A stretch of 64,000 nt of DNA. It comes from Glebionis coronaria. Its lineage: Eukaryota; Streptophyta; Magnoliopsida; Asterales; Asteraceae. The stretch covers positions 278,192,380 through 278,256,379 of the forward strand of contig CM046874.1 in the NCBI GenBank assembly GCA_025667525.1, read 5' to 3'. Below, piece after piece: positions 54,970 to 64,000 of the stretch; position 1 is the stretch's first letter, and every line of letters begins with the position of its first letter. The notes beneath the pieces are model-generated. The model saw nothing but the letters and a program-made list of their open reading frames with translations, did no database searches and was not told the DNA's origin. Made by a program: the position numbers and the translations under genes.

Positions 54970-56930
54970 CTGACTGGAGATTTCTTGATCACACCATGGA
55001 TCAAATGGGTTTTAGTCTCAAATGGAGAAATTGGATCAAAGGGTGCTTAAATTCAGCTTATGGTTCAATGATTGTGAATGGTTCCCCCATCAAAGAATTC
55101 AAAATTAACAAAGGTCTTAGACAAGGTGACTCGTTATCTCCATTTCTTTTTATCATAGCCATCGAGGCACTTCATGTGTCACTCCAAGAAGCTAAGTCTA
55201 AAGGAATTTTTAAAGGTGTCAATGTTGGTCGGGACAATGTCAACATCTCCCACCTACAATTTGCAGACGATGCTCTCATCATAGGCAAATGGTCACTTGA
55301 AAATGCCAAGAATCTTTGTCCAATATTAAGATGTTTTCATTTGGCTTCCGAGTTAAAAGTTAACTTTTTTAAAAGTAAACTTTTTGGAGTCGGTGCCACC
55401 TACGAGGAAACAAACTGGTTGGCGTCCTCCTTATATTGTCAAGCGTCATCACTCCTATGTATCTATTTAGGACTTCCCATTGGTGCAAACATGAAGAAAG
55501 TGTGCAATTGGAAGCCTATAATGGATAAATTTCTTAACCGACTCTCGACTTGGAAGGCAAGAACTCTATCTTATGGTGGTAGGCTCACTTTAATCAAATC
55601 AGTTCTCGGTGCTCTAGGTACTTACTTTTTTTTCACTTTTTAAAGCTCCAAAGTCAGTGCTAAGTTACATGGAAAAACTTAGACGCAATTTCTTTTGGGG
55701 AGGCTCTTTGGAATCTAACAAATTGGCTTGGATAGCTTGGAAAAAAGTGTGTGCTCCATCGACTTCGGGTGGACTTGGAATTGGTAGTCTTCAAGCTTCA
55801 AACCTAGCAATGTTGACTAAATGGTGGTGGCGATTTTACACAGAACCTAACGCTCTTTGGCATCATGTTATTACCTCCATATATGGTTCGAATGGTGGGT
55901 TAGACTTGACTTCTCATTCACATATGAGTGGCCCATGGAAATCAGTTATTGACTTGAGAAGGTGCCTTCTCAAATTCAACTTAGATTGACACTCTGTGTT
56001 TATGAGAAAAATAAGAGATGGAAGTTCTTTTTGCTTCTGGGAAGATGTTTGGAAGGGGGCGTCCACTTTGAAGGAGACATTTCCTAGACTGTACCAACTA
56101 AAGGCATTTAAAAGTTGAAAAATAAGTGATCGGTGCTCTACCGGTAGTGGTCTAGATCGATTCTCGTGGGCTTGGAGAAGGCCACTTCGCCCCGACTTAG
56201 AAAGCTCCCAACTAGCAGATTTATTGGATCACCTTCAACACCTTTGCATCACCTCTGGCGCAGACACATGGGAATTCAAACTTGAAAATTCAAACTTTTT
56301 CTCTGTTTCATGCGTTAGAAGATACATCGACAAAGCCATCTTGATTCCATCCGGGAACAAAATTAGATGGAATAACTCAATTCCTATCAAGATCAACATT
56401 CATAATTGGAGGTTACTTAATGGAAGATTGCCTACTAGAATGAATTTGGATATCCGTGGTATTGACTTAAACTCGACTAGATGTCCAATTTATGATGATG
56501 CTTTAGAGACGGCTCAACATCTTCTCATTGATTGCATGATTGCTCGAAAATTGTGGGTTATGATTTAAAACTGGCGGCAACTTAATGATTACCCAAAAGA
56601 CTTAGAAAATTTAATTTGTTGGAGTGACTCGGCTTCTCTTCCTGATAAGCTGAAGTCCTGTTTTGATGCAATCATTCAATCAACAACTTGGATTATTTGG
56701 CGTTATCGGAATAGACTTTGTTTCGACATTCACCCTCCACGGAAAGATATTCTAGGGGACGGAATAAAAACTTTGTCTTACTCTTGGATTAGTCATAGGA
56801 AAAAGGATTTTCATCCAAATTGGAATGTTTGAATCCTTGATCCAAGAAATGCTTGTAAGAGTACATTGTAACTTTTTTATTTTCTAGCTTCTTGCTAGTT
56901 TTATACAATTCCACCGTTAAAAAAAAAAAA
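54970..56930 (+). pseudogene. 5'-truncated LINE: RT fragment and zf-RVT region
   Basis: RT from the NKGLRQGDSLSPFLF motif through FADDALIIG to GLPIGANMKK and YGGRLTLIKSVL. A frame change near 55640 leads to the KLRRNFFWGG...KVCAPSTSGGLGIG segment, then a stop at 55987-55989. A further segment from 56224 shows zf-RVT features (PIKINIHNWRLLNGRLPTR, with Cys/His motifs CPIYDD...AQHLLIDC). It ends in poly-A (56919-56930). A direct repeat ACTAATAA (54962-54969, 56931-56938) fits a target duplication. It has no endonuclease domain and cannot move by itself. Confidence 0.88.
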
Positions 56931-56938
56931 ACTAATAA

Positions 56939-58254
56939 ATGACATGAAATCAAAAAAGGATATGGAAAATCCATTATCAAAAAAATTCGAGTTTGATTAT
57001 ATACTATTTCCTGGAAGGTTAGTTAGTATAGTTTCATGTTTAGGAGGACCAGGTCAGTGAAAGTTAAATGAGACACATGCTAGTCATCAAGAAGTGTAGG
57101 TTATTTATGTTCTCAAGTTCAGTTCATGTTACTCTTTACTTTACTACATCAGTACAGCTCAATTCACTACTAGTGATCGACATCCTTAGTCACTGTCTTT
57201 CGAATGTGACTCAATTAATAGGTCGGCTCAAATGTTACAAGCCTTTTCTATGCAGGTACGTCTAATATGTACAAAAATCGCTATTTTTGTCAAGTGAAAA
57301 AAATATCAATGCAAAAGACAAATCCTTGAAACTATTTGGAATTACATAACTTGTTGGTCCTCATACACTGATATGATCTATCTATAAATCTTTTCAAGTT
57401 TAATAACTTTGTTTTGAACGGCCACGATTTTAAGTTTAATAACATAGTTTTGGGTTAAGTTTCTACTGAATCCAAAGGGAATTCTTATCTTTGAAATGAA
57501 GATGAACATATCAATTAACCCCATACCGGGGATTTTCGTAACAAGAACTCAGGGTGTTCAGGATCGCTACTTAAAATTGATTGTGTGCTAATTGTGTGTA
57601 AATACACTAGAGAAACAGTTTTGGAATACTTGGAACTTCGGATTGCTTATCTAGTGCAAGTTAAATAAGCAGTCTAATCTTGAATAATTACTTCGAAACT
57701 GATAATTCAAGCCAACTTAATAATAAGCAATGTGCAACGAGAAAATCTATCAAGCATGATTAATAAGCAATCCGAAACACCCCATCAACAATGTTGACAT
57801 GACGTATCCTTCTAAGAGATTTGTTGCGTACCATGGAACACAAATCTCAATGGAGATTACGTGACATTACTTTCATGGTCCTTTTCTTATTAACGTGCCG
57901 TAAAAAGATACTCATGAAATGAATCTGGACATAGACAATCATTTTAATTAAAGAGTTCATGTATTTAACTAAACATTTGAAGAAAGCAGGCACAAGAATA
58001 AAATAGTGATCCGCATGAGAACCATTACAAAAAGCAACAAACTAAATCAAAAGCAGCAACTATAGAAAAAGATCACTGAAACTAACCTAACTTTTAACAT
58101 AATGCAACCAATAAACTAATTCAAGATGAAGTAGAAAGTTGGTTGATAATATGAGTAAAGAAAAGTAAAAGAGACAACCATATAATTATGAACATTCAAG
58201 TAGTACTTACTTTGGTAGATTAGTACTCCAATTCTTCAAGGGGATTGTAATGTA
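56939..58254. other. Unassigned DNA downstream of MIR167
   Basis: No supported ORF or repeat boundary. The part next to 58255 is likely the 3' portion of the MIR167 primary transcript, which runs right to left. Confidence 0.4.
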
Positions 58255-58275
58255 AAAACTGTTGGTGGTGAGTGA

Positions 58276-58296
58276 TTGAAGCTGCAAGATGACCTG
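58276..58296 (-). ncRNA. Predicted miR167* (3p)
   Basis: About AGGTCATCTTGCAGCTTCAA on the minus strand, opposite the mature miRNA; exact ends set by a 2-nt overhang are an estimate. Confidence 0.65.
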
Positions 58297-58350
58297 GTTA
58301 ACCTTTCTTTACCCTACAAAAACACACAAGGGCGAATCGGTTTGGCTATA

Positions 58351-58372
58351 CCAGATCATGCTGGCAGCTTCA
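58351..58372 (-). ncRNA. miR167: Mature miR167 (5p)
   Basis: 22-nt form beginning TGAAGCTGCCAGC and ending ATCTGG; a 21-nt form would be 58352-58372. It matches the miR167 family over its whole length as I know it. Confidence 0.92.
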
Positions 58373-58588
58373 ATCTCTCGTAACAACATAAACTAGATTA
58401 AGTACACATGGAACAAGAAACACAAGCACCACGAGTCCACGACCATGGTACATCGAGCTGTTGTGTTCGCTCTCGTGACCTTTCGGCTACAAGAACGAAT
58501 AACAAGAGATAGGAATAAGAAAAGTAGAAAACTTATGCATGGTTCTCTAATGAAGGTTGTTTATACTCTTTCTAAGTAACAGTCGTAG

Positions 58589-58599
58589 CATATATAGAG
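58589..58599 (-). promoter_or_regulatory. Probable MIR167 TATA box
   Basis: Minus strand TCTATATATGC, preceded by a GA/CT-rich run, about 220 bases upstream of the mature sequence. Plant MIR genes usually have such a pol II TATA box. Confidence 0.55.
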
Positions 58600-59375
58600 A
58601 GAGAGATCTCAACAGTGATGAGGGTTTTGTGCCTTTGTTCCAGCTATTCAAAGTTGACCTATTCCTCTTATATAAATTAAATATATGTTAACAATTAATT
58701 AAAAAAACAAGAAGCATATGTACAGATTTTTGTATGATCCATCTCTGTTAATGTCTAAAAAGATATGATAAAATAAGGGACCACAAATTAAGAGGTATCA
58801 GCTTCTCAAAAATAATTTCCTTAGACATTTCTTTATCGTTGATGGTTCAACCGTAGTGGTAATTGTTTATGTGTATTACTCTCGATATTTTATTAAAAAA
58901 AATAAAAATATATACGTATATCATCGCGTATAATTTCGTGATGATGCAAGTAGAAAAAATAATACATTATGTTACATGCATGCATTTATGAATAGGGGTG
59001 AAATCAGGATTTTTAGTTAAATATGTTGATCATATTTAAGAGAAAAAAATCATAATGATGAAAAGGACTGACTTAATATAGAAACTAGTAGAAAAACGGT
59101 TTGTAATACACATAAACAATTTGTGAAATAAGGTTATTAGAAATAACTCACCACCTACTAATCCTTCTACTAACTTCCCCTGTGTACGAGTGATTAGAAT
59201 AGAACTTCGCTTCATGAGGACCCATAATTTAACTTAAAAGTAGTTGTAATTTTATCTAACGTTTAGGTAGATTGTTAAGCAATTGTTTGGGGAGATATTA
59301 AAAAGTATACAAAGATGTATTTTTATATAATGATGATTTGACAATATGTTAAAAGTATAAGTAAATAATATGGAT
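58600..59375. other. Unassigned DNA upstream of MIR167
   Basis: AT-rich; likely contains the MIR167 promoter. No ORF or repeat recognised. Confidence 0.4.
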
Positions 59376-59615
59376 ACCGGATATAATCACTCAACCAACC
59401 TCTTTTTAGTGATATTTATTGAAGATTCAAAGTACGGATTACAAAACAAGGATTAGTCCTCAAACGAGTGCTAATCAAACATACAAGATGACAGTCCCAA
59501 CTAGGTTGGTCTTATCACCTCACAACATAGATCACTCAAACACACAGTAAGAAGATGAAACAATAACTCCCAGATCAAAGATCTTAGAGAGAGAAAAGAG
59601 AGAGAGCCAAAACGG

Positions 59616-60498
59616 CTATGTGTGATGTTTATGAGATGGTTTTAAGAAAATGCCATTAGTATTTTCAAGAATTTCAATACCAATAAAATATTTCATCACC
59701 CCAAGATCCTTGATCATGAATTTGGTTTTAAGAAAATTCTTGAATCTTTCAATCTCCTCAAGGCAGTTACCAGTGATGATGAAACCATCAACATAAACAA
59801 AAAGAGCAACAAAGATGTTGTCTGTTTGTTTGATGTAAAGAGAGTAGTCAAATTTGATTTGGATAAAGTCAAGCTCAACCAAGACAGTGGTTAACTTGGC
59901 ATTCCACTATCTTAGGATTGCTTAAGTCCATAAAGGGCTTTACTAAGCTTACAGACCTTGTTTTTGTCATGATAGTTAAAACCTAGAGGTAAAGTCATAT
60001 ATATGTCCTCATCAAGATCACCATAGAGAAAGATATTATTTACATCAAGTTGAAACAAAAGCCAGTCACTAGAGATAGCAATGCTAATAAGGCATCTAAC
60101 AGTGACCATTTTAACAAAAGGACTAAAGCTTTCATCAAAATCCATTCCTTCTTTTTGACTGTAGCCTTAGAAACAACTCTAGCCTTAAACTTATCAATTT
60201 GACTAGAGGATTTATATTTAATCTTAAAGACCCATTTGTTATTGATAGCTTTTCTACCCAAAGGTAAATCACAAAGGGTCCAGGTATTGTTCCTCAAAAG
60301 AGCTTCAATCTCATTTTTCATGGCCTCAACCCACCTACTATCTTTAATGGCATCATAGTAAGTGGAAGGCTCAATATACTTGTTAAGAGTAGTAGCAAAG
60401 CAGAAGTTAATAGTATTAAGCTTAGAATAATTGACATGTTTTTCAGTCCCATGCCTATGTTTACTATCTAACACAAAATTATTAAGTTTAGCAGGCAA
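59616..60498 (-). pseudogene. Copia RT, frameshifted
   Basis: Read in pieces: 60498-60150 (WVEAMKNEIEALLRNNTW, KWVFKIKYKSS), 60145-59912 (QLDVNNIFLYGDLDEDIYM, LSKALYGLKQ) and 59882-59616 (YVDGFIITGN, IKDLGVMKYFIGIE). The catalytic YVDD reads YVDG, a further loss of function. Confidence 0.85.
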
Positions 60499-60688
60499 CT
60501 TGGCAGGTCTAGTAGACTTCCTAATACTAGGTTGCCCTTCCTCTAAATTCTACCCACTATGCTAAATATAAGTGACAGAAGGATTTATGTTTTCAAAATT
60601 TCACCCAGAATGTGGATTATCACCTATATGGGTCACAAAGTCCTCCTCATGAGTCTGCATAGGTGCAGGCTCAGTGATAGAGTAAACT

Positions 60689-61917
60689 CTACCTTACACA
60701 CAAGGTGTAGCTCTCATCATCATCATAGGGACTTGAAGAGTTTTGATTATCATAAAAGGTTAAAAGTTCCGCATCATTTGTAGCAACTACATCTGCCAAA
60801 TCATTTTCTTTTGTGTTAATCATCTTAAAAGGAAAAACAGTTTCACAAAACCTCACATCTCTTGAAAATAAAACTTTTCTATCATCAAGACTAAAAAGTT
60901 TATAAGCTTTTTTAACAGGGGAGTAACCAATCAACACACATTTTTTAGATCTAGATGTGAGCTTAACTGTTGTTAAGACAAGTTGAAAAACATAGACATC
61001 CAAAACACTTAAGGTGAAAGAGATTAGGTTTTTTCTTATAGAGCAATCAACAAGGGGGCCTACCTTTTAAGATAGAAGAAGAGAGCCTGTTGATTAGATA
61101 GCCAGCAGCTAGAATACATATAGGCCATAAATTAATAAGAATTATTCCCTGAAACATAAGACTCCTGACTACATTGATCAGTTATCCATGTTTCCTTTCA
61201 GCAATGCCATTTTGCTAGGGAGTGTGAGGGAAAGTGGTTTGATGGATGATACCCAGATCATAGAAAAAAGATAAAACATGTTTGTTAACAAATTCAGTCT
61301 CATCGTCAGATCTAAAAACTTTGATTTTTGAGTTAAACTAATTCTGAAAAGATTTATGAAATTCACCAAACATTCATAAACTTCATCTTTAGTTTTAAAA
61401 AGATAAGTCCAAGCTGCTCTAGAGTAATCATCCACAATGGTAAGGAAGTACTTGTACCCTTCCATGCTTTGAACCTTGTAAGGACCCTACAAATCAAGGT
61501 GAAGAAGTTCACCAATTTTGTTAGATTTGTGATCACTTAAAGGGAAAGGTTTCCTTATTTGTTTTGCCCTGTGACAAGTCTCACAGACAAAATACTAGTA
61601 TTTCTAGGAAGTTTCAAGTCAGTTTTGAGGGCATTGAGAACTTGGTCTGTTGGGTGACCAAGTCTAAAATGCAAAAGGTCTTTGGAAGTATTAAAGGTCA
61701 TAACAGAGTTCACATTACCTAGGATGTTATTCTTAAGGTCATAAAAAAGATAAAGCCCCCCAAATTCACTACCAGTCCCTAGAGTGGCCCCCTTGTCCAA
61801 GTCTTGAGTATAACATGTATCCTCATCAAAACCCACAAACAATTTACTATCTTTAATAAGTTTTTTCCTAAATAACAAAGTAGCCAGGCACAACCAGAAC
61901 ATCATGAAGGACAACAT
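60689..61917 (-). pseudogene. Copia pre-integrase and integrase, degenerate
   Basis: FRLGHPTDQVLNALK near 61670, EGYKYFLTIVDDYSRAAWTYL near 61440, and the C-terminal CVLIGYSPVKKAYKLFSLDDRKV near 60920. Frames change between them. Confidence 0.83.
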
Positions 61918-62218
61918 TATTAGAGAGTCTCAAATCACCTATGTGACTTATAGTGGCAACAGTGCCATTAGGGTGACCAACAGAGATGTTGATATTGGAT
62001 ATATCTATAACATTTACCATGCCAACAATGGATGTGGTAAGTTGTTGGTTAGCCCCAGAGTCAATAATTTATCCCAAAGTAATGGTTTTGACAAAAGAAC
62101 TTAGAGGTACCACAACATTTTTTAGAGAAATTAACATTTAACCAAACATTAGCATGGAAAACAGAGATTCTGCCTGCCATATTGGACTGAGTGTTTCCAG
62201 AGGTATCATTGATCAAAC

Positions 62219-62542
62219 TTAGGAGTTTCTGCACTTGTTCAGTTGTAAAAGAGTTTGGAGAGTTGCAGACAGAAGTCTGTTTATCGCCATTTTCATGTCA
62301 TAGTTGACATTAAAATTAGTTTTTAAACCATTTTGTTTAGGAACATTAACCCTTATTTTATACCCACCAGGATACCCAATTAATTCAAAATATCTATCAA
62401 CAGTGTGGCCACTTTGACTGCAATGAGTGCACAAAAGATTGGGATTGGGACCCCTATAATTCTTTGCACCATTGCCTTTGTAAGGAGGTCTATTAGAGGT
62501 GTTAGTGTTACCCCTTTTGTTTTGGTTAAAGGTCTTAGCAAC
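62219..62542 (-). pseudogene. Copia Gag C-terminal fragment with zinc knuckle
   Basis: CTHCSQSGHTVDRYFELIGYP; the last knuckle Cys is replaced (Tyr in its place). The fragment begins where the Athila-type LTR interrupts the element. Confidence 0.8.
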
Positions 62543-62986
62543 TGATAGGTGTGTAAACACCCATCCTTTTACCACTTAATTACAATAATAACCAGGCCAA
62601 AACGTGTAGTTTATGTCCTAAATGTTGGAATTATGCGTGGTTTGTGTTTTTGTTGTGATTTAGGACGAAAATGTGAAAAAGGGAGAAAACACGGGCATTC
62701 ACGGGCTTTTATCGAAGAAAAAGACAAAAGACGAAGTCAAGAAATCAAGAGTGCAAAAAGAACGGAAGTCCAAGACCAATTCTGAAGATTTATCGAAGAA
62801 AAAGTCAAAAGACGGAAGTTTACTAAAAGCCGAAGAACTCAAGTATAATTTATTGAAGAAATTATAAGACGAGTTTATTAATCCCGAGACAAAAGTCGAA
62901 GAATTTGGAAGTTTAAGGACTAATCAAGCAAATAAAGAAAGAAGAAAGAGGGGAGGAAGCTTCCACTAAGCACCTCCCTAATCTCC

Positions 62987-62994
62987 TATAAATA
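62987..62994 (+). promoter_or_regulatory. LTR TATA box
   Basis: TATAAATA in CTCCTATAAATAGATG, ~445 bases into the LTR, the same distance as in the related LTRs. Confidence 0.65.
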
Positions 62995-63411
62995 GATGTC
63001 ATTTCCTTTCATTTGTTTTTGTTGGCTAGTTTGACAAACTATGCTCTTTCATCTTTAATTTTTGCATATTTAAATTCATGTCATTTACTTAATTGTCTTG
63101 CACCTTAAATTCATTTAATTCCAAGTAAGTTACTTTTATGTTTATTGAATCTTTATCTTTATTGTTAATCTCTCATCTTCCTTTCTTGTGTTGATTTAAT
63201 CTTATGTTTATGTTTATGTTCTTTGATTTTTATTTATTTGATTAAGTGGGTTTTGATTATTTTGATTAGTCTTGTTAGTTTGATTGATTTAGATTGTTTG
63301 GTTATTGTTACTAGATCATGTGTGGTTGTTTTGGTTTAATCTTTTGGTTGATTTTGTTTAAATTCGTGTTTCTTTTTGTTTCCTTGTTCTTCGCTACAGT
63401 TCGTTTCCCCA

Positions 63412-64000
63412 GTTTATTCCGAATCAAGGATCAGACAAACATTCCGAATGAAGGGTGTGTTGTGATTATTCCGAACCAAGCTATTATTCCGGATAAGTGA
63501 CATATTCCGGATCAGTTGGTTATTCCGGATCAGCAACATATCCCGAATCAATTAGATATTCCGGATCAAGTGATATTTCGAATGAGCATCTTTTATTCCG
63601 AATAAGTGACTATTCCGGATCAGCAAGTTTATTCCGGACGAAGCAATCATTCCGAATCAAGACTTTTATTCCGAATCAAGCCAACATTCCGAACCAACAG
63701 TTTATTCCGGATGAATATTTATTCCGGATAAAGACATTATTCCGAATCAAATATTATTCCGGATGAACGTTTGTTCCTAATGAGTTTGATATTCCGAATA
63801 AAGGAATTTTCCGCATGAGAAGTTTATTCCGGATCAACTGTTATTCCGAATAAACATTTATTCCGGATGAAGGTTCTCTTTTGGATATTCCGAATGAAGG
63901 ATCTGTTTAATTATTCCGAATGAGATGTTCTCTTATTCCGCATGAAGATGATATTCCGAATGAAGGTAATCTTTCCGAATGAAGGTGACATTCCGAACGA
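63412..64000 (+). repeat. ATTCCGGAT/ATTCCGAAT motif array in LTR
   Basis: About 30 copies of TTATTCCGGAT(C/G/A)A or ATTCCGAATGAAGG in 590 bases, the densest of the arrays, still going at the window end. It begins ~420 bases after the TATA box. It makes repetitive open frames that I do not regard as genes. Confidence 0.88.

Larger units (their letters stand above)
58255..58385 (-). ncRNA. MIR167: MIR167 precursor hairpin
   Basis: Minus strand 5' arm holds TGAAGCTGCCAGCATGATCT with GG following (58372-58351), identical to the conserved plant miR167 family. The 3' arm (58296-58270) reads CCAGGTCATCTTGCAGCTTC and pairs with it, with 12 perfect pairs at the base (GATTGAAGCTGC/GCAGCTTCAATC) and one G-U pair higher up. 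The loop is about 55 bases. miR167 lies on the 5' arm of known precursors, as here. The family targets mRNAs of AUXIN RESPONSE FACTOR 6 and 8, controlling flower, root and reproductive development (established knowledge). Confidence 0.93.
59376..62542 (-). mobile_element. Decayed Ty1/copia element, both ends lost
   Basis: Minus-strand order gag knuckle, pre-integrase, integrase, RT with many stops and frameshifts. RNase H is absent. Its 5' side (right) is cut at 62542 by the Athila-type LTR. Sequence at 59376-59615 beyond RT may be LTR or 3' remnant; I could not define ends. It is not closely similar to the copia element at 1537-8362. Confidence 0.85.
62543..64000 (+). mobile_element. LTR of a third Athila-type family, running off the window
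   Basis: Starts TGATAGGTGTGTAAACACCC, close to the first bases of the LTRs at 1536 and 12290, but diverges more afterwards. TATA box at 62987-62994. It continues beyond 64000, so whether it is a 5' LTR, 3' LTR or solo is unknown; it inserted into the copia gag remnant. Confidence 0.85.

Noticed and set aside
63497..63766. ORF with a repeated SGS/IPN peptide pattern
   Set aside because: A by-product of the ATTCCGGAT/ATTCCGAAT array in the LTR; other frames show similar repetitive peptides.
63412..64000. CRISPR-like regular repeats
   Set aside because: Units are only ~9-12 bases, spacing is irregular, and the setting is a plant LTR; the same holds for the arrays at 205-660 and 9355-9760.
1..64000. 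The LTRs at the two window edges as one giant element
   Set aside because: They are in opposite orientation, their motif arrays belong to different families, and the DNA between has many independent insertions with their own target duplications.

Overview
The window is AT-rich plant nuclear DNA, almost certainly from a eudicot. The signs are LTR retrotransposons of plant-specific lineages, MITEs, a plant P-class PPR gene and a MIR167 locus. The transposon mix would suit an Asteraceae genome, but I cannot prove the family. About three quarters of the window is nested transposons. I recognise two host genes: an intronless PPR gene (44366-46477, +) resembling Arabidopsis At4g19890, and a MIR167 hairpin (58255-58385, -).

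Layout. 1-1536: LTR of an Athila-like Ty3/gypsy element, minus orientation, cutting into the 5' LTR of a decayed Ty1/copia element (1537-8362, +). 8363-9021: unassigned host DNA. 9022-22871: a young Athila-like element, minus orientation, with a 5-bp target duplication (GAAAA) around the whole unit. It is internally rearranged: it carries a third LTR in inverted orientation inside a 2.27-kb inverted repeat. 23069-26598: a hAT-like element with an 8-bp duplication, which carries a solo Ty3/gypsy LTR (23731-26416). 26676-41169: a Mutator-like element with ~190-bp terminal inverted repeats and a 9-bp duplication. It is split by a second young Athila-like element (28003-40749, +) whose gag-pol is intact in frame but lacks ~597 codons covering RT, RNase H and part of integrase. 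41363-43905: MITEs and foldbacks. 44366-46477: PPR gene. 46478-58254: mostly unassigned DNA with small MITEs, foldbacks and two 5'-truncated LINE copies. 58255-58600: MIR167. 59376-62542: a decayed minus-strand copia element, cut at its 5' side by another Athila-type LTR (62543 to the window end, +).

The most interesting biology lies in the two young Athila-like elements. The first looks like a fossil of aberrant reverse transcription. One junction falls exactly at the end of an 18-nt primer-binding site, and its last three bases match the tRNA primer rather than the element's own 15-nt site. The other junction has 8 nt of microhomology. The two elements share gag-pol and a conserved 3' non-coding region with repeated polypurine motifs around a stem-loop, yet their LTRs are essentially unrelated. 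Three Athila-type LTR families carry arrays of a short ATTCCG motif, always mainly in the same orientation relative to the element and downstream of the TATA box, so in the transcribed leader. I could not run searches or alignments; counts and identities are by eye.
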